A stretch of DNA of 64,000 nt, from the NCBI GenBank assembly GCA_023382675.1, contig JAHDWN010000008.1, forward strand, positions 95,242 to 159,241, in the 5' to 3' direction. This DNA is from Anaerolineae bacterium (GTDB lineage Bacteria; Chloroflexota; Anaerolineae; Aggregatilineales; Phototrophicaceae). This document shows positions 33,331 to 42,966 of the stretch, one piece after another. Each line of letters starts with the position of its first letter. The stretch's first letter is position 1. The translations under genes were made by a program, and so were the position numbers. The notes below the pieces were generated by a model. It was not told the origin of the DNA, ran no database searches, and was given only the letters and a program-made list of their open reading frames with translations.

Positions 33331-36021
33331 TTAGAGCAGATCGTACTGCCGCGCGATGGCGACCACTTGTGTGCGGCTGCGCGCATCCAGCTTGACGAAG
33401 ATATTGTTGACGTGCTTCTTGACCGTGCCGATGCTGATCACAAGCCGCTGTGCAATTTCGCCGTTCGACGCCCCACCGGCGATCAGGTGAAGCACTTCAA
33501 GCTCACGCTCACTGAGCGGCTCGACATCGTGGCCGATCCACTGACGCGACAAAGCGCCGTTGCGAGAAGGCGTTTGACCGTCGAATGTGCCCAGCAGTCG
33601 GTTAACATAATCCATTGCTATGCGTTGCGACCGCGCCAGCCGCAAAAGGTCGGCCATCGGTGCGCCTTCATCTACAAACGTGCGGATGTAACCCTCCGGC
33701 TCGGCTAACTCAACAGCGTGTTCGAGCGTGTCTAGAGCCCACTCAGCTCGATCCTGGGCATTCAACGCCAGTCCTTCCAACATCAACACCTCAAGCTGAC
33801 GGGCAATCGAGTTGGTGAATTCCGCCGATTTGCGCAAGTCGGCTAGCAGGCTGAGCGCTTGGCGGAGCGAAGTGTCCCCCGCCTGTGTGATCAGATCTCG
33901 TATCGTCGCTAACTGAAGAAGGTGGGCATCAAACGGCGAGGGAGGCTGGCTACGCAAATCAAGGAAAAATCGCCTGAACGGAGCGAACGCTTCATCCCTG
34001 ACCCATAAGTGAGTCACGTGGAGAACGTAGGTTCGTGACGCCATCGAAGGATAGTTATCCACAATCAGGCGAATGCTTTCAATGGCGCGTTGACAGGCTG
34101 CTATATCCCCGGAAATGCGGTAAATACGGGCCAGGACAGCGTGTCCCATGAGAGCGTGATACGGGAGGATCTCTTCGCACCGTTCGATGCACTGCTGGGC
34201 ATAAGTCGCCGCCGCCTCCAGTTGATTCTGTTCGAACAGAATCAACGCCAGTCCTCCATAAGCAATCCCAACATTAAGAATCAGGACGTTCTCCTTTTTC
34301 GCTTCCACGGCCTCTTGAATGACACGCCGATACGTTACCTCAGCCTCGCGCAAACGCCCTTCGAGCACGTACGTATCGCCGATATGGACCATAGCTCTGG
34401 TAGTCCAGCTAACATCGCGCAATCTCTGCCCAATTTCGACTACCTGGCTGTAATTAGCGCGTGATGCCTGGAGCAGGTAGCGCCGCTGATAGACATGCCC
34501 TTTCACCACCAGTGCCGTTGCGCGTAGGTGGATTTGGTGCTCTGGCAGTCGCCGGAGTGCGTTTTCCGCGGCTTCGAATGCCTGCTCCATTTCATTGTTT
34601 ACAATCGCACTCATGGCTTCCATCGTATCGGCATAGCCGGTCAGGGCTTCCATTTCGGGCATTGGCAGCGATAACGTAGTTAAGCCTGCTCTGGCAATAG
34701 CGACGTGCTTCTTGGCAAGTGCGGCCCGTCCGAGAAAGCCATGCCACATCCCAATGTTGATTGCCAGAAGCGGACGGCGTAGCAGCACCTCATCTGGAAT
34801 GGCAACATTTGATTTCACGCCGAAGCTGTGCCAGTTGTCGACGAAGTACTGGTTGCCCGATCCTTCCATAATGGAAGCTGCCAATTCAAAGTCATGGATG
34901 GCGATAGCATGCGCGACCGCCTCGTCAATCAGGTTCTCGCCAGCCAACCATTGACTGGCGCGCCGATGAAGCTCGTCAATTTCCGACGCTTTGACACGTT
35001 TGAGGGTTTTACGCAATACCTCCATAAACAGATGATGATAACGATACCAATAGCGCTGGTCATCCAGGGGTATCAAGAACAGATTGACACGCTCGATCAG
35101 TTCCAGGGTATGTTGCCCATCCGCTCTGCCTGTCACCGCGTTGCATAGTGGTCCGCTTAAGCGATTGAGAATCGATGTTTCCAGTAAGAAGTTCTGAAGG
35201 TCTTCCGTCTGGCGGCTTAACACCTCTTCGATCAGATAATCGAGGATGAAGCGGTGACTCCCGGTGAATGCCGAAATAAACCCGGCGATGTCTTCGCGTC
35301 CCTTCATTGCCAGGGCAGCCAGTTGTAGCCCGGCGATCCAACCCTCAGTCCGTCGCTCCAACTCGGCCAGTTGCTGAGTATTCAGATGGATGCCCAGCGA
35401 CATCTCCAGGAAGGCGGCGGCTTCGTCCGCCGTGAAGCGCAAATCATCTGCGCGGATCTCCGCAAGCTGGTTTCGTCCGCGCAGGCGCGCCAGTGGGAAC
35501 GGCGGATCTTCCCGGCTGATCAACACAAGGTGCACCTGCGGTGGGAGATGTTCGAGTAAGAAAGTCACTGCGTCGTGCACAGCCTGCGCCGCAATGACGT
35601 GATAATCATCCAGCACGAGCACGAGCGGCTGTGGAAACGCCTCGAGGTGGCTGAGCAACACCGTCAGCATCGTCCTCGGAGCAGGGGCTTGCGGAGAATT
35701 CAACAGCGACAAGATCTCCTTGCTATCGATGCCATCCAGACTGGTCAGCGACGAAATGAAGTAGGTGAGGAAGCGCGCCGGGTCGTTGTCGTCCTCGTCC
35801 AGCGACAACCAGGCAAACGAAATGTCTCTCCCTGCATCAGAAACGAGCCACTCACTCAACAGCGTGGTCTTGCCGTAGCCGGCAGGCGCACAGACGAGCA
35901 CGAGCGGTCGTTCCAGACTAACGCTGAACCGCCGAGTCAGGCGTGGGCGTGGAATGCGGTCAGCGCGCACCGGCGGAGGTACCAGCTTCGTCTGAAGAAT
36001 GCCGGAGACTGATGCAACCAT
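33331..36021 (-). CDS. MalT/LAL-type LuxR transcriptional regulator, paralogue 2
   Basis: 896 aa. The N-terminal ATPase module is very close to paralogue 1 (Walker A APAGYGKTT at 45-53), while its last 60 or more residues (LSERELEVLHLIAGGASNGE, then IAQRLVISIGTVKKH to ARQYDLL) are identical to paralogue 3. The middle (about 400-780) differs from both: it contains TPR-like helices such as ATYAQQCIERCEEILPYHAL, but not the WAQAIEP block shared by 1 and 3. This makes it a mosaic, probably by recombination between paralogues or replacement of the sensor region. It is separated from its neighbours by 88 nt on each side. Confidence 0.9.
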   Translation of the reverse strand: MVASVSGILQTKLVPPPVRADRIPRPRLTRRFSVSLERPLVLVCAPAGYGKTTLLSEWLVSDAGRDISFAWLSLDEDDNDPARFLTYFISSLTSLDGIDSKEILSLLNSPQAPAPRTMLTVLLSHLEAFPQPLVLVLDDYHVIAAQAVHDAVTFLLEHLPPQVHLVLISREDPPFPLARLRGRNQLAEIRADDLRFTADEAAAFLEMSLGIHLNTQQLAELERRTEGWIAGLQLAALAMKGREDIAGFISAFTGSHRFILDYLIEEVLSRQTEDLQNFLLETSILNRLSGPLCNAVTGRADGQHTLELIERVNLFLIPLDDQRYWYRYHHLFMEVLRKTLKRVKASEIDELHRRASQWLAGENLIDEAVAHAIAIHDFELAASIMEGSGNQYFVDNWHSFGVKSNVAIPDEVLLRRPLLAINIGMWHGFLGRAALAKKHVAIARAGLTTLSLPMPEMEALTGYADTMEAMSAIVNNEMEQAFEAAENALRRLPEHQIHLRATALVVKGHVYQRRYLLQASRANYSQVVEIGQRLRDVSWTTRAMVHIGDTYVLEGRLREAEVTYRRVIQEAVEAKKENVLILNVGIAYGGLALILFEQNQLEAAATYAQQCIERCEEILPYHALMGHAVLARIYRISGDIAACQRAIESIRLIVDNYPSMASRTYVLHVTHLWVRDEAFAPFRRFFLDLRSQPPSPFDAHLLQLATIRDLITQAGDTSLRQALSLLADLRKSAEFTNSIARQLEVLMLEGLALNAQDRAEWALDTLEHAVELAEPEGYIRTFVDEGAPMADLLRLARSQRIAMDYVNRLLGTFDGQTPSRNGALSRQWIGHDVEPLSERELEVLHLIAGGASNGEIAQRLVISIGTVKKHVNNIFVKLDARSRTQVVAIARQYDLL

Positions 36022-36110
36022 CTGGTCATCCTGACCCCGTAAGCGGGGGAAGTTTGGCGCTGACAGCTTTCCCGTGCATTGCGTTGGACCAGTGGAAAGG
36101 AAAACGCGGC

Positions 36111-38795
36111 TCAGAGCAGATCGTACTGCCGCGCGATGGCGACCACCTGTGTGCGGCTGCGCGCATCCAGCTTGACGAAGATATTGTTGACGTGCTTCTT
36201 GACCGTGCCGATGCTAATCACAAGCCGCTGTGCAATTTCGCCATTCGACGCCCCACCGGCGATCAGGTGAAGCACTTCAAGCTCGCGCTCGCTGAGCGGC
36301 TCAAGGCCGTCGCCAATCCACTGCCGCGACTGCACTACGTCTGTGGAAGGGGAGGCTTCGTCAAAAGCAGCCAGCAGCCTGCTGACATAATCCAGCGCGA
36401 TGCCGCGGGCCAGGGCCTGACGCAGCAGTTCGGCCATCGGCGCGCCCTCGTCGACGAACGTGCGCACGTAGCCCTCCGCCTCTGCGAGCGACAAGGCACG
36501 TTCGAGCACGTTGAGCGCTGTGTCCTTATGCCCCTGCAATTGCGCGGTCAAGGCCAGGAGCACACGGATGGCGATGACTCGTCCATCGCGCCCGGCAGCC
36601 TCGGCAGCGGATAACAATCGCGTCAGCAATTGATGTGCGTCGTCCAATCGCCCCTGTGCCATCTGAACCCGTGCCAGCGTCATGTGCTCAAACTCAAGCG
36701 CGGGATCGAGCTGATCGATAGCCACTGGCTCGATTGCCTGCGCCCACACCCTTGCGGATTCGAGATCGCCTTGCTGGAGCCACAGCCAGGTCTGCCAGGC
36801 CGCTTCGGAGACAAATGTCTGGCGCAGATGGCCTGACTGTGCCGTCTCCACTGCCTGGTGCATCAACTGCCGCGCTTCCGCGTGGTCGCCGTTCAACTGC
36901 TTCAGGCGCGCCATTCTCACATTCACATCGATGGCGAACCGTTTCAGCAGGTACTTTTCGAGGATGCGGCGCGCCTCAGTCATGTCTTCGAGTGCGCCCT
37001 GGATGTCATTGCGCTCGTAACGCACCAGACTGCGATCAATCCGTCCCTGCGCCCTTGAGTTGGGGTCCATGCCGCTTTGCAGGAGTTGTTCGGCTCTGAG
37101 TCCGGCTTCGCTCAGGCGCCCATGGACGATGTACATGCGCGACAGTTGCGACAATCCCACCATGTACATGAAGCTGTCGTTCGCTGCCTCACTCAGGCGA
37201 ACCGCCTCCAGCAGGTAGCGTTCCGCTTCTTCCATCTCCCCATTCGAAACGAAGTGCGCGACCCCGACATTGACGTCCGCCCAGGCACGCCAGCGCAAAT
37301 CCGCGGCAGGCAATCGGGCAAGCGCCTCCATCCCAGCGCCAATGGTTGTCGCGCCAGCATGGCCGAGCAGGAGTGACACCGTGGCGCGAACTGCGGCGGC
37401 ACGGCCCTTGATCGCCCTGTGCTCGTCATCTTCGGCGTCGCGTCCTATCCGGGCTAACGCTTGCTCGACCTGAGCAACCCGTTTCTCGGCCTCGACAAAA
37501 TCGTCGAGCAGGGTGAGGATGAACGCGTAATTCAGCCCAAGCTGAGGATGGTCGCGGATTGCGTCCTCCGGCAGCATCTTCAGCCAACGCAGAACCGTCG
37601 CCAACTCGCCGCGCATCCACATCGGCTCACTATATTGATCGACCAACGACGCAGCGCGTTCGACATCCTGCGCCCAGAACGCGTGCTCAACAGCTTCGGC
37701 GATCCACCCGTTTTGTTCGAGCCAGATGCTGGCGCGGTGATGCAAAGTGCTCGTAATGCCAGGACTGGCGCGCTGCAAGCGTATACGCAGCATTTCGCCG
37801 AACAGGTGATGATAGCGAAACCAGTAGCGTTCATCGTCGAGCATGACCAAGAACAGGTTGCCGCGTTCGATTTGCTCTAACATGGCCTGACTATCAGTCC
37901 TGCCCGTCACTGCATTACAGAGCGGCCCGCTCAGGCGATTGAGGATCGATGTCTCCAGCAAGAACTGCTGAACGGCTTCGGTCTGGCGGTTCAGTACCTC
38001 CTCGATCAGGTAGTCGAGTATGAAGCGGTGGCTCCCTGTAAACGCGGAGATGAAGCCCGCCACATCGTCGCGACCTTTCATCGCGAGGGAAGCCAGTTGC
38101 AGACCTGCGATCCACCCCTCGGTGCGACGATCCAGCTCTGATAGCTGCTGCGCGCTCAATTGCACGCCGAGCGCTTTTTCCAGGAACACCGCGACTTCAT
38201 CGGCGGCGAAACGCAAGTCGTCCGCCCGGATCTCTGCCAGTTGGCCGCGCCCGCGCAAACGTGCCAGCGGAAATGGCGGATCTTCCCGGCTGATCAGCAC
38301 GAGGTGGACGTGCGCAGGCAGGTGTTCGAGTAGATAGGTTACGGCGTCGTGGATGGCCTGGGCGGCGATCAGGTGGTAATCATCCATCACCAGCACCACC
38401 TGGCCCGCAAGACTCAGGAGATGATTGATCAACATCGTCAGGATGGCGCGCGGCGGAGGCGGCTGCGGCGCTTGCAGCATCGACAACACTTGATCGCCGT
38501 CGATGTCACTGCCCGTCGCCATTGTGCTCACAAGATAGGTCAGAACGCGACCGGGGTCGTTGTCGTCTTCGTCGAGTGATAACCAGGCAAGCGAAACAGC
38601 TCTCCCTGCCTCGGTCATGAACCACTCGCTTAGCAGCGTCGTCTTGCCATAGCCCGGAGGCGCGCAGACGAGGATGAGTGGCCGTTCAAGGCTGGCGCTG
38701 AACTGCTCAGTCAGGCGTGGGCGTAGGATGCGGTCAGCGCGCACAGGGGGAGGAGTCAGCTTCGTTCGCAGCATACCCGACGCTGATGCAACCAT
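36111..38795 (-). CDS. MalT/LAL-type LuxR transcriptional regulator, paralogue 3
   Basis: 894 aa from the ATG at 38795, aligned with the paralogue starts; an in-frame ATG at 38876 would overlap the conserved upstream module. Walker A reads APPGYGKTT. The ATPase module, TPR-like middle and LuxR helix-turn-helix are as in paralogue 1. The middle resembles paralogue 1 (WAQAIEPVAIDQLDPALEFE), and the C-terminus is identical to paralogue 2. It is divergent from the RDD-protein gene, with a copy of the conserved module (38874-38940) between them. Confidence 0.9.
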   Translation of the reverse strand: MVASASGMLRTKLTPPPVRADRILRPRLTEQFSASLERPLILVCAPPGYGKTTLLSEWFMTEAGRAVSLAWLSLDEDDNDPGRVLTYLVSTMATGSDIDGDQVLSMLQAPQPPPPRAILTMLINHLLSLAGQVVLVMDDYHLIAAQAIHDAVTYLLEHLPAHVHLVLISREDPPFPLARLRGRGQLAEIRADDLRFAADEVAVFLEKALGVQLSAQQLSELDRRTEGWIAGLQLASLAMKGRDDVAGFISAFTGSHRFILDYLIEEVLNRQTEAVQQFLLETSILNRLSGPLCNAVTGRTDSQAMLEQIERGNLFLVMLDDERYWFRYHHLFGEMLRIRLQRASPGITSTLHHRASIWLEQNGWIAEAVEHAFWAQDVERAASLVDQYSEPMWMRGELATVLRWLKMLPEDAIRDHPQLGLNYAFILTLLDDFVEAEKRVAQVEQALARIGRDAEDDEHRAIKGRAAAVRATVSLLLGHAGATTIGAGMEALARLPAADLRWRAWADVNVGVAHFVSNGEMEEAERYLLEAVRLSEAANDSFMYMVGLSQLSRMYIVHGRLSEAGLRAEQLLQSGMDPNSRAQGRIDRSLVRYERNDIQGALEDMTEARRILEKYLLKRFAIDVNVRMARLKQLNGDHAEARQLMHQAVETAQSGHLRQTFVSEAAWQTWLWLQQGDLESARVWAQAIEPVAIDQLDPALEFEHMTLARVQMAQGRLDDAHQLLTRLLSAAEAAGRDGRVIAIRVLLALTAQLQGHKDTALNVLERALSLAEAEGYVRTFVDEGAPMAELLRQALARGIALDYVSRLLAAFDEASPSTDVVQSRQWIGDGLEPLSERELEVLHLIAGGASNGEIAQRLVISIGTVKKHVNNIFVKLDARSRTQVVAIARQYDLL

Positions 38796-38873
38796 GTGGT
38801 TGTCCTGACCCCGTAAGTGGCGGACAGTGTAGCGCTCCCGCTTCCGTGGCGCAAGCATAAATATCACGGCGAA

Positions 38874-38940
38874 CAATCAACCCCGGAATACGCCTTTCGG
38901 CTACCCGCAATCAACCCTTCCGTCCCTTACAGTTGGGTCA
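38874..38940 (+). promoter_or_regulatory. Conserved upstream module, copy a (RDD gene)
   Basis: Two direct CAATCAACCC half-sites 34 bases apart flank TACGCCTTTCGGCTACCCG. The second half-site starts 79 nt before the GTG at 38987. Ten related copies precede other units up to 56.5 kb. It also lies upstream of divergent regulator paralogue 3. Confidence 0.75.
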
Positions 38941-38986
38941 TTGACGCGACACAGCACTGTGTGTCAACCAGCAGAGGAGGAAAACA

Positions 38987-39388
38987 GTGGTCACCAACAG
39001 CTCCGAGATCGTCAGCCATGAGTTAGCCAGCATCGAAGCGCGCTTCGCCGCCTTGTTCATCGACGGCTTGATCCTGGCCGCCATCGAAGGTGTCGGCTTC
39101 ATGGCCGCGCGCGAGCCGGGTGCGGGCGTCGGCTTCGTCGTCGGTCTGATCTATTCCTGGTTCTTCCTGACACGCTACAACGGTCAGACGCCAGGCAAGA
39201 TGATCATGAAGATCCGCGTGATCAAGGCGGACGGCAGCGCCATCAGCGATGGGGATGCCATCGTTCGTTACATCGGCTATTTCGTCAACGCGTTCTTTTT
39301 CATCGGCTGGCTCTGGGCGCTGTTCGATGAAAGCCGCCAGGGCTGGCACGACAAACTGGCCAGCACCTACGTCGTCAAGACGTCGTGA
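38987..39388 (+). CDS. RDD family membrane protein
   Basis: 133 aa with three hydrophobic segments. The family Arg and Asp are seen in ARFAALFIDGLIL (helix 1, about 18-40). A second helix is VGFVVGLIYSWFFLTRY, followed by the conserved GQTPGKMIMKIRVIKADG, and the third is IGYFVNAFFFIGWLWALFD, ending in a DKLAST segment. RDD proteins are small integral membrane proteins, some linked to ion exchange; the role here is unknown. The GTG start has AGGAGG upstream. It heads the plus-strand array and is followed 39 nt later by a membrane protein gene. Confidence 0.88.
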   Translation: MVTNSSEIVSHELASIEARFAALFIDGLILAAIEGVGFMAAREPGAGVGFVVGLIYSWFFLTRYNGQTPGKMIMKIRVIKADGSAISDGDAIVRYIGYFVNAFFFIGWLWALFDESRQGWHDKLASTYVVKTS

Positions 39389-39427
39389 CATCAAACACAC
39401 CGATCGAATCAAGAAGGAGATAAGACA

Positions 39428-40480
39428 ATGCGTAAGTTAAGTGCCCTTGCAATTCTGGCAGTGGTGTTCTTACCGCTGGTATTCGCCGCCATGACCATGC
39501 TCGCAATTCGCCCGTGGATCTTCGATCGTGGTTTCTACGAGCGCCTCGTCGGTGACGAGCGGCTCTACGAAGGCATATTGAACGATGATCTCGCCAGCCG
39601 CTTCGAGCCGGGCATGTTCACGCGTGAAGAACAGCTTCCCCTGGGTGCGCTGAGCATCGCCCTGCACGAGGTCATGACCGCCGACTATCTGCGGACGCAA
39701 TCGCTGAACGTGATCGATGACGTGTTCGAATTCATCGAGGGGCGCACGACGACCTTCGAGGTGCAGTTGGACATCGTGCCGATCAAGTCCGCCCTTGTGG
39801 GTGGAGGACGCACGCGCTTCGCGACTGCTCTGGCGGATGCGCTGCCCGCGTGCGCCGACGGCCAACCGTCGATTGCGCCGGGCGGCCATCTGACTCGCTG
39901 TATCGCAGCGGACCAATCGGTCGCAGACGCCGCAGCACAGATCGCGGCGGCCCTGCCCGCCGCCCTCGAAGACACGCCGGATCAGATTGTCGTGGCCGCG
40001 TCGAGCAACATCCGTACCAACGGGTATGATGTGGCCTGGTTCCTCGGCAGCGGCATCCACAACGTACTCGACATGGCGCTCATGATGATGATCTTCACGG
40101 CGCTGGTGGTCGGCTTCGTCGGCGCTTATGTGGGCGGCGACAACCTGCCCGAACGACTGAAATGGTTTAGTTCATCGCTGTTTGCGCCGGCATCGCTGTT
40201 CGTCTTCATCGGACTGGCCCTGAGCGCGCCTTGGACAGCCGGTTCGATCAGCAGTGCGATGGCTACCAGCAGTTGGAATGGCGTCGTCTACAGCGAGGCC
40301 TACCGCGAGGCTGTGGCGAGCGTGGTTATCCCGGTCGTGCAGCAGTTGGGCAGCGGTTTCCTGGTGACGGGCTTCGTCGTCTCCATGTTCGCTCTGGCCG
40401 TCCTGGTCGCGAGCTGGATCACGCGCAGTCAGGGGCAGGGCGTCACCAAAATGGTGCAGGTGCCGGTGCGCAATCCGTAA
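39428..40480 (+). CDS. Membrane protein of unknown function
   Basis: 350 aa. One hydrophobic helix (about 5-28), then an extracytoplasmic domain of about 180 residues with two Cys (PACADGQPS and LTRCIAADQ, probably a disulfide). Three helices follow near 213-235, 253-275 and 315-338, and a short polar tail. The family is not recognised. It is co-directional with the RDD gene in a likely two-gene unit. AGAAGGAGATAAGACA precedes the ATG. Confidence 0.75.
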   Translation: MRKLSALAILAVVFLPLVFAAMTMLAIRPWIFDRGFYERLVGDERLYEGILNDDLASRFEPGMFTREEQLPLGALSIALHEVMTADYLRTQSLNVIDDVFEFIEGRTTTFEVQLDIVPIKSALVGGGRTRFATALADALPACADGQPSIAPGGHLTRCIAADQSVADAAAQIAAALPAALEDTPDQIVVAASSNIRTNGYDVAWFLGSGIHNVLDMALMMMIFTALVVGFVGAYVGGDNLPERLKWFSSSLFAPASLFVFIGLALSAPWTAGSISSAMATSSWNGVVYSEAYREAVASVVIPVVQQLGSGFLVTGFVVSMFALAVLVASWITRSQGQGVTKMVQVPVRNP

Positions 40481-40496
40481 CCAACGTCAAGCTAAT

Positions 40497-40528
40497 TGTC
40501 AGGGTGTGCCGCGTCGTATGCCCTGACA
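40497..40528 (+). terminator. Hairpin after the two-gene RDD unit
   Basis: TGTCAGGG pairs with CCCTGACA across a 16-base loop, 17 nt after the stop at 40480. No T tract follows. Confidence 0.45.
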
Positions 40529-40540
40529 GCGGCTTCTCAC

Positions 40541-40590
40541 CCGGACAGTCAAGCTCTTTGCTACCTAGAGTGAGCGCATCGATCGCTGAG
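40541..40590 (+). promoter_or_regulatory. Conserved upstream module, degenerate copy k
   Basis: Only the downstream part is recognisable: ACAGTCAAGCTCTTTGCTAC, then CTAGAGTGAG and ATCGAT. The half-site equivalent starts 66 nt before the ATG at 40612, the same spacing as in the other copies. Confidence 0.5.
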
Positions 40591-40611
40591 TTGAGCAATA
40601 AGGAGGGAACG

Positions 40612-41676
40612 ATGGGTGTACTTGCATCGACAAGCCACACTGGTGAATACGTAACCGGCGATGTGCGCAAGCGCGGCTGCCTGTTCTACGTCAAACGCGG
40701 GCTGAAGTGGCTCGCGATCATCCTGGTCGTGCTGGTGCTGCTGGGCGTGGGCTACCAGACACTTGCCACCGAACTGGATAGGCGCAATTTCACCCCGCGC
40801 GGCCAGCTCTACAGCGTCAACGGCCACCAGATGCACATCGTCTGCGCTGGTGAAGGCAGCCCGGCAGTCATTCTGCAGGCCGGTTCACTGGCCGAGTCGA
40901 CCTGGTGGTATCGCGTCCAGGCTGAACTGGCGGCGCGCACGCAGGTCTGCGCCTTCGACCGCCCCAGCATGGGCTGGAGCGAACCGGTCGACGAGCCACG
41001 GACGGCGCCGATCATGAACGGCGAACTTCATGCCCTGCTGCAAGAAGCGGGCATTTCCGGCCCTTACGTGATGGCCGGGCATTCGTTCGGCGCCAGCCTG
41101 ACGCGTATCTACGCGGCGGAATATCCGGACGAGGTCGCTGGCATCGCCCTGGTCGATAGCCATCTGGTGACGCCCAAGCACTTCGCCAGCCAGGGCGACA
41201 TCGATTCGAACATGGCCTACTGGAATGTCGTCAGCGCGTTGTCTTCGGCGCTCACCCGCGTCGGCGTCACACGGATCGTCGGGAATGGCGATTTTCAGCG
41301 GGCTGGCTATCCGCCGGAGTTGGTGCCGGAATTGACGGCCATGCAGGCGCGCAATCAGGCCTTCGACGCTTACTACGCCGAGAATGGCCCGGCGTTCCCC
41401 GCGTTGCAGGAAGCCTCCGCCAGGGCCGAAGACCTGGGTGATTTGCCGATGATGGTCATCTGGGCGGGCCAGACCTACGGCACCAACCAGGCGAACCCAT
41501 CACTGCGCCCGCTTGCCGAGGAGCTTTCGACCTATTCGTCGAACAGTGCATCGCGCATCGTCGAAGGCGCCGATCATCTTTCCATCCTTGGTAATGCGCA
41601 GTATGCCCGGCAGGTGACGAGCGCCATCCTCGACGTGATCGACGCCGCGCAAACGGGTGTACCACTGGCGCAGTAA
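40612..41676 (+). CDS. Membrane-anchored alpha/beta hydrolase 1
   Basis: 354 aa. An N-terminal RKRGCLFYVKRG motif is followed by a transmembrane helix (about 30-48), a signal anchor that leaves the catalytic domain outside. The hydrolase fold starts at GQLYSVNGHQMHIVCAGEGSP. The nucleophile is S158 (GHSFGAS), and the probable catalytic His is H322 (GADHLSI). The catalytic acid is not obvious; the conserved Asp in LVDSH is a candidate. Substrate unknown: an esterase, lipase or peptidase is possible. A longer in-frame extension to 40231 is rejected: AAGGAGG precedes this ATG and the module lies just upstream. Confidence 0.88.
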   Translation: MGVLASTSHTGEYVTGDVRKRGCLFYVKRGLKWLAIILVVLVLLGVGYQTLATELDRRNFTPRGQLYSVNGHQMHIVCAGEGSPAVILQAGSLAESTWWYRVQAELAARTQVCAFDRPSMGWSEPVDEPRTAPIMNGELHALLQEAGISGPYVMAGHSFGASLTRIYAAEYPDEVAGIALVDSHLVTPKHFASQGDIDSNMAYWNVVSALSSALTRVGVTRIVGNGDFQRAGYPPELVPELTAMQARNQAFDAYYAENGPAFPALQEASARAEDLGDLPMMVIWAGQTYGTNQANPSLRPLAEELSTYSSNSASRIVEGADHLSILGNAQYARQVTSAILDVIDAAQTGVPLAQ

Positions 41677-41684
41677 GCACATAC

Positions 41685-41713
41685 GGGAGGGGCAGATCCA
41701 TATCTCCCCTCTC
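41685..41713 (+). terminator. Hairpin after hydrolase 1
   Basis: GGGAGGGGCAGAT can pair imperfectly with ATCTCCCCTCTC, 8 nt after the stop and directly before the next upstream module. Confidence 0.45.
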
Positions 41714-41714
41714 A

Positions 41715-41790
41715 CAATCAACCCCTAAATACGCCTTTTGGCTACCTGTAGTCAACCCGTTTTCCGCCTAGAGTGAGCATATCGAGCGAA
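41715..41790 (+). promoter_or_regulatory. Conserved upstream module, copy b
   Basis: CAATCAACCC, TACGCCTTTTGGCTACC and a second half-site (TAGTCAACCC) 66 nt before the ATG at 41815, then CGCCTAGAGTGAG and TATCGA. Confidence 0.7.
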
Positions 41791-41814
41791 TAGTTGAGCA
41801 ATGGGGAGGGAATC

Positions 41815-42858
41815 ATGAGTGTGCTTACGTCTGCAGGCGTCACTGAAAAGCGGGCGCCTGAGTATGTGCGCAAGCGCGGCTGCTTGTTCATGATCAAGCG
41901 CGGGCTGAAGTGGTTTGGCATCATCCTGATCACACTGGTGCTGCTCGGCGTGGGCTACCAGACGCTTGCCACCGAACTGGACAAGCGCAATTTCGCCCCG
42001 CGTGGCCAGATCTACAGCGTCAACGGCCTCCAGATGCACATCGTCTGCGCAGGCGAGGGCAGTCCGGCGGTCATCTTACAGGCGGGCGGTGGCGCGGACG
42101 CGCTGTGGTGGTACTGGGTGCGGAATCAACTGGCGGAACACACGCGGGTCTGCGCCTACGACCGTGCTGGACTCGGTTGGAGCGAGGCCGCCTCGACGCC
42201 GCGCGACCCGGCCACGATCGTCGGCGAACTGCACACCCTGCTCGGTGAGGCAGGTGTCCAGTCGCCGTATATCATGGCGGGGCACTCCTACGGGGCAATC
42301 CTGGCGCGTGTCTATGCCGCGCAGTACCCGGAAGAGGTCAGCGGCCTGACGCTGGTCGATAGTATGCCCGTCAGCATCGTCGACCAGAGCATGGTCGATG
42401 AGGCGCGCCTGCCCTTCTATCTTGCCAACGCGCCGCTGTTCCTGCTCCAGTACATGGGAATCACCCGCTTTGTCGTACCCAACCAGATTCGGGAGATGGG
42501 TTTTCCTGATGAGCTGGTGCCGGAAATGGTGGCGCTGCGTTCACGCAACCAGGCGCTCGCGACGGATGTGGCCGAGAAGGGGTTGGACTCCTACCTGACG
42601 CTCGCCCACGCTTCGGTCGCCGCCGGCGACATGGGCGATCGTCCGATGGCGGTGCTGTGGGCATCTGAGTCCTACGCCAACTACGACCCGGATGCGATGG
42701 CCGAGATTGCCTCGTATTCGTCCAACAGCGATATCCGCGTGATCGAGAATGCCAATCACGGCTCGATCCTCGGCAGCGAACCGCTCGCCCAACAGGTGAC
42801 GGACGCCATCCTCAACGTGATCGACGCCGCTGAGACGGGCGAACCGCTGGCGCAGTAG
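41815..42858 (+). CDS. Membrane-anchored alpha/beta hydrolase 2
   Basis: 347 aa, a close paralogue of hydrolase 1: RKRGCLFMIKRG anchor motif, a transmembrane helix, then GQIYSVNGLQMHIVCAGEGSP. Nucleophile S158 (GHSYGA), probable His H315 (NANHGSI). The segment after VDSMPV differs, so cap-domain specificity may differ. The start is ATG 41815 (GGGGAGGGAATC upstream), not the TTG at 41794. It ends in the same GEPLAQ-like tail as its paralogues. Confidence 0.88.
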   Translation: MSVLTSAGVTEKRAPEYVRKRGCLFMIKRGLKWFGIILITLVLLGVGYQTLATELDKRNFAPRGQIYSVNGLQMHIVCAGEGSPAVILQAGGGADALWWYWVRNQLAEHTRVCAYDRAGLGWSEAASTPRDPATIVGELHTLLGEAGVQSPYIMAGHSYGAILARVYAAQYPEEVSGLTLVDSMPVSIVDQSMVDEARLPFYLANAPLFLLQYMGITRFVVPNQIREMGFPDELVPEMVALRSRNQALATDVAEKGLDSYLTLAHASVAAGDMGDRPMAVLWASESYANYDPDAMAEIASYSSNSDIRVIENANHGSILGSEPLAQQVTDAILNVIDAAETGEPLAQ

Positions 42859-42895
42859 CAAAGGATTGGAGGCCAGACGTGCGTCTACCCTCCCA

Positions 42896-42940
42896 CAATC
42901 AATCCACGCCTTCCCCGTCCAGAGTGCACGTATCGAAGAG
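42896..42940 (+). promoter_or_regulatory. Conserved upstream module, shortened copy c
   Basis: One CAATCAAtCC half-site starting 71 nt before the ATG at 42967, with CCAGAGTGCACG and TATCGA after it. The first half-site and central segment are missing. Confidence 0.5.
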
Positions 42941-42966
42941 AGGTAGATCGAAAGAGGCAATCAATC

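Noticed and set aside
40231-40611. In-frame N-terminal extension of hydrolase 1
   Set aside because: It overlaps the membrane protein gene in another frame, and the ATG at 40612 has its own ribosome binding site and matches the paralogue starts.
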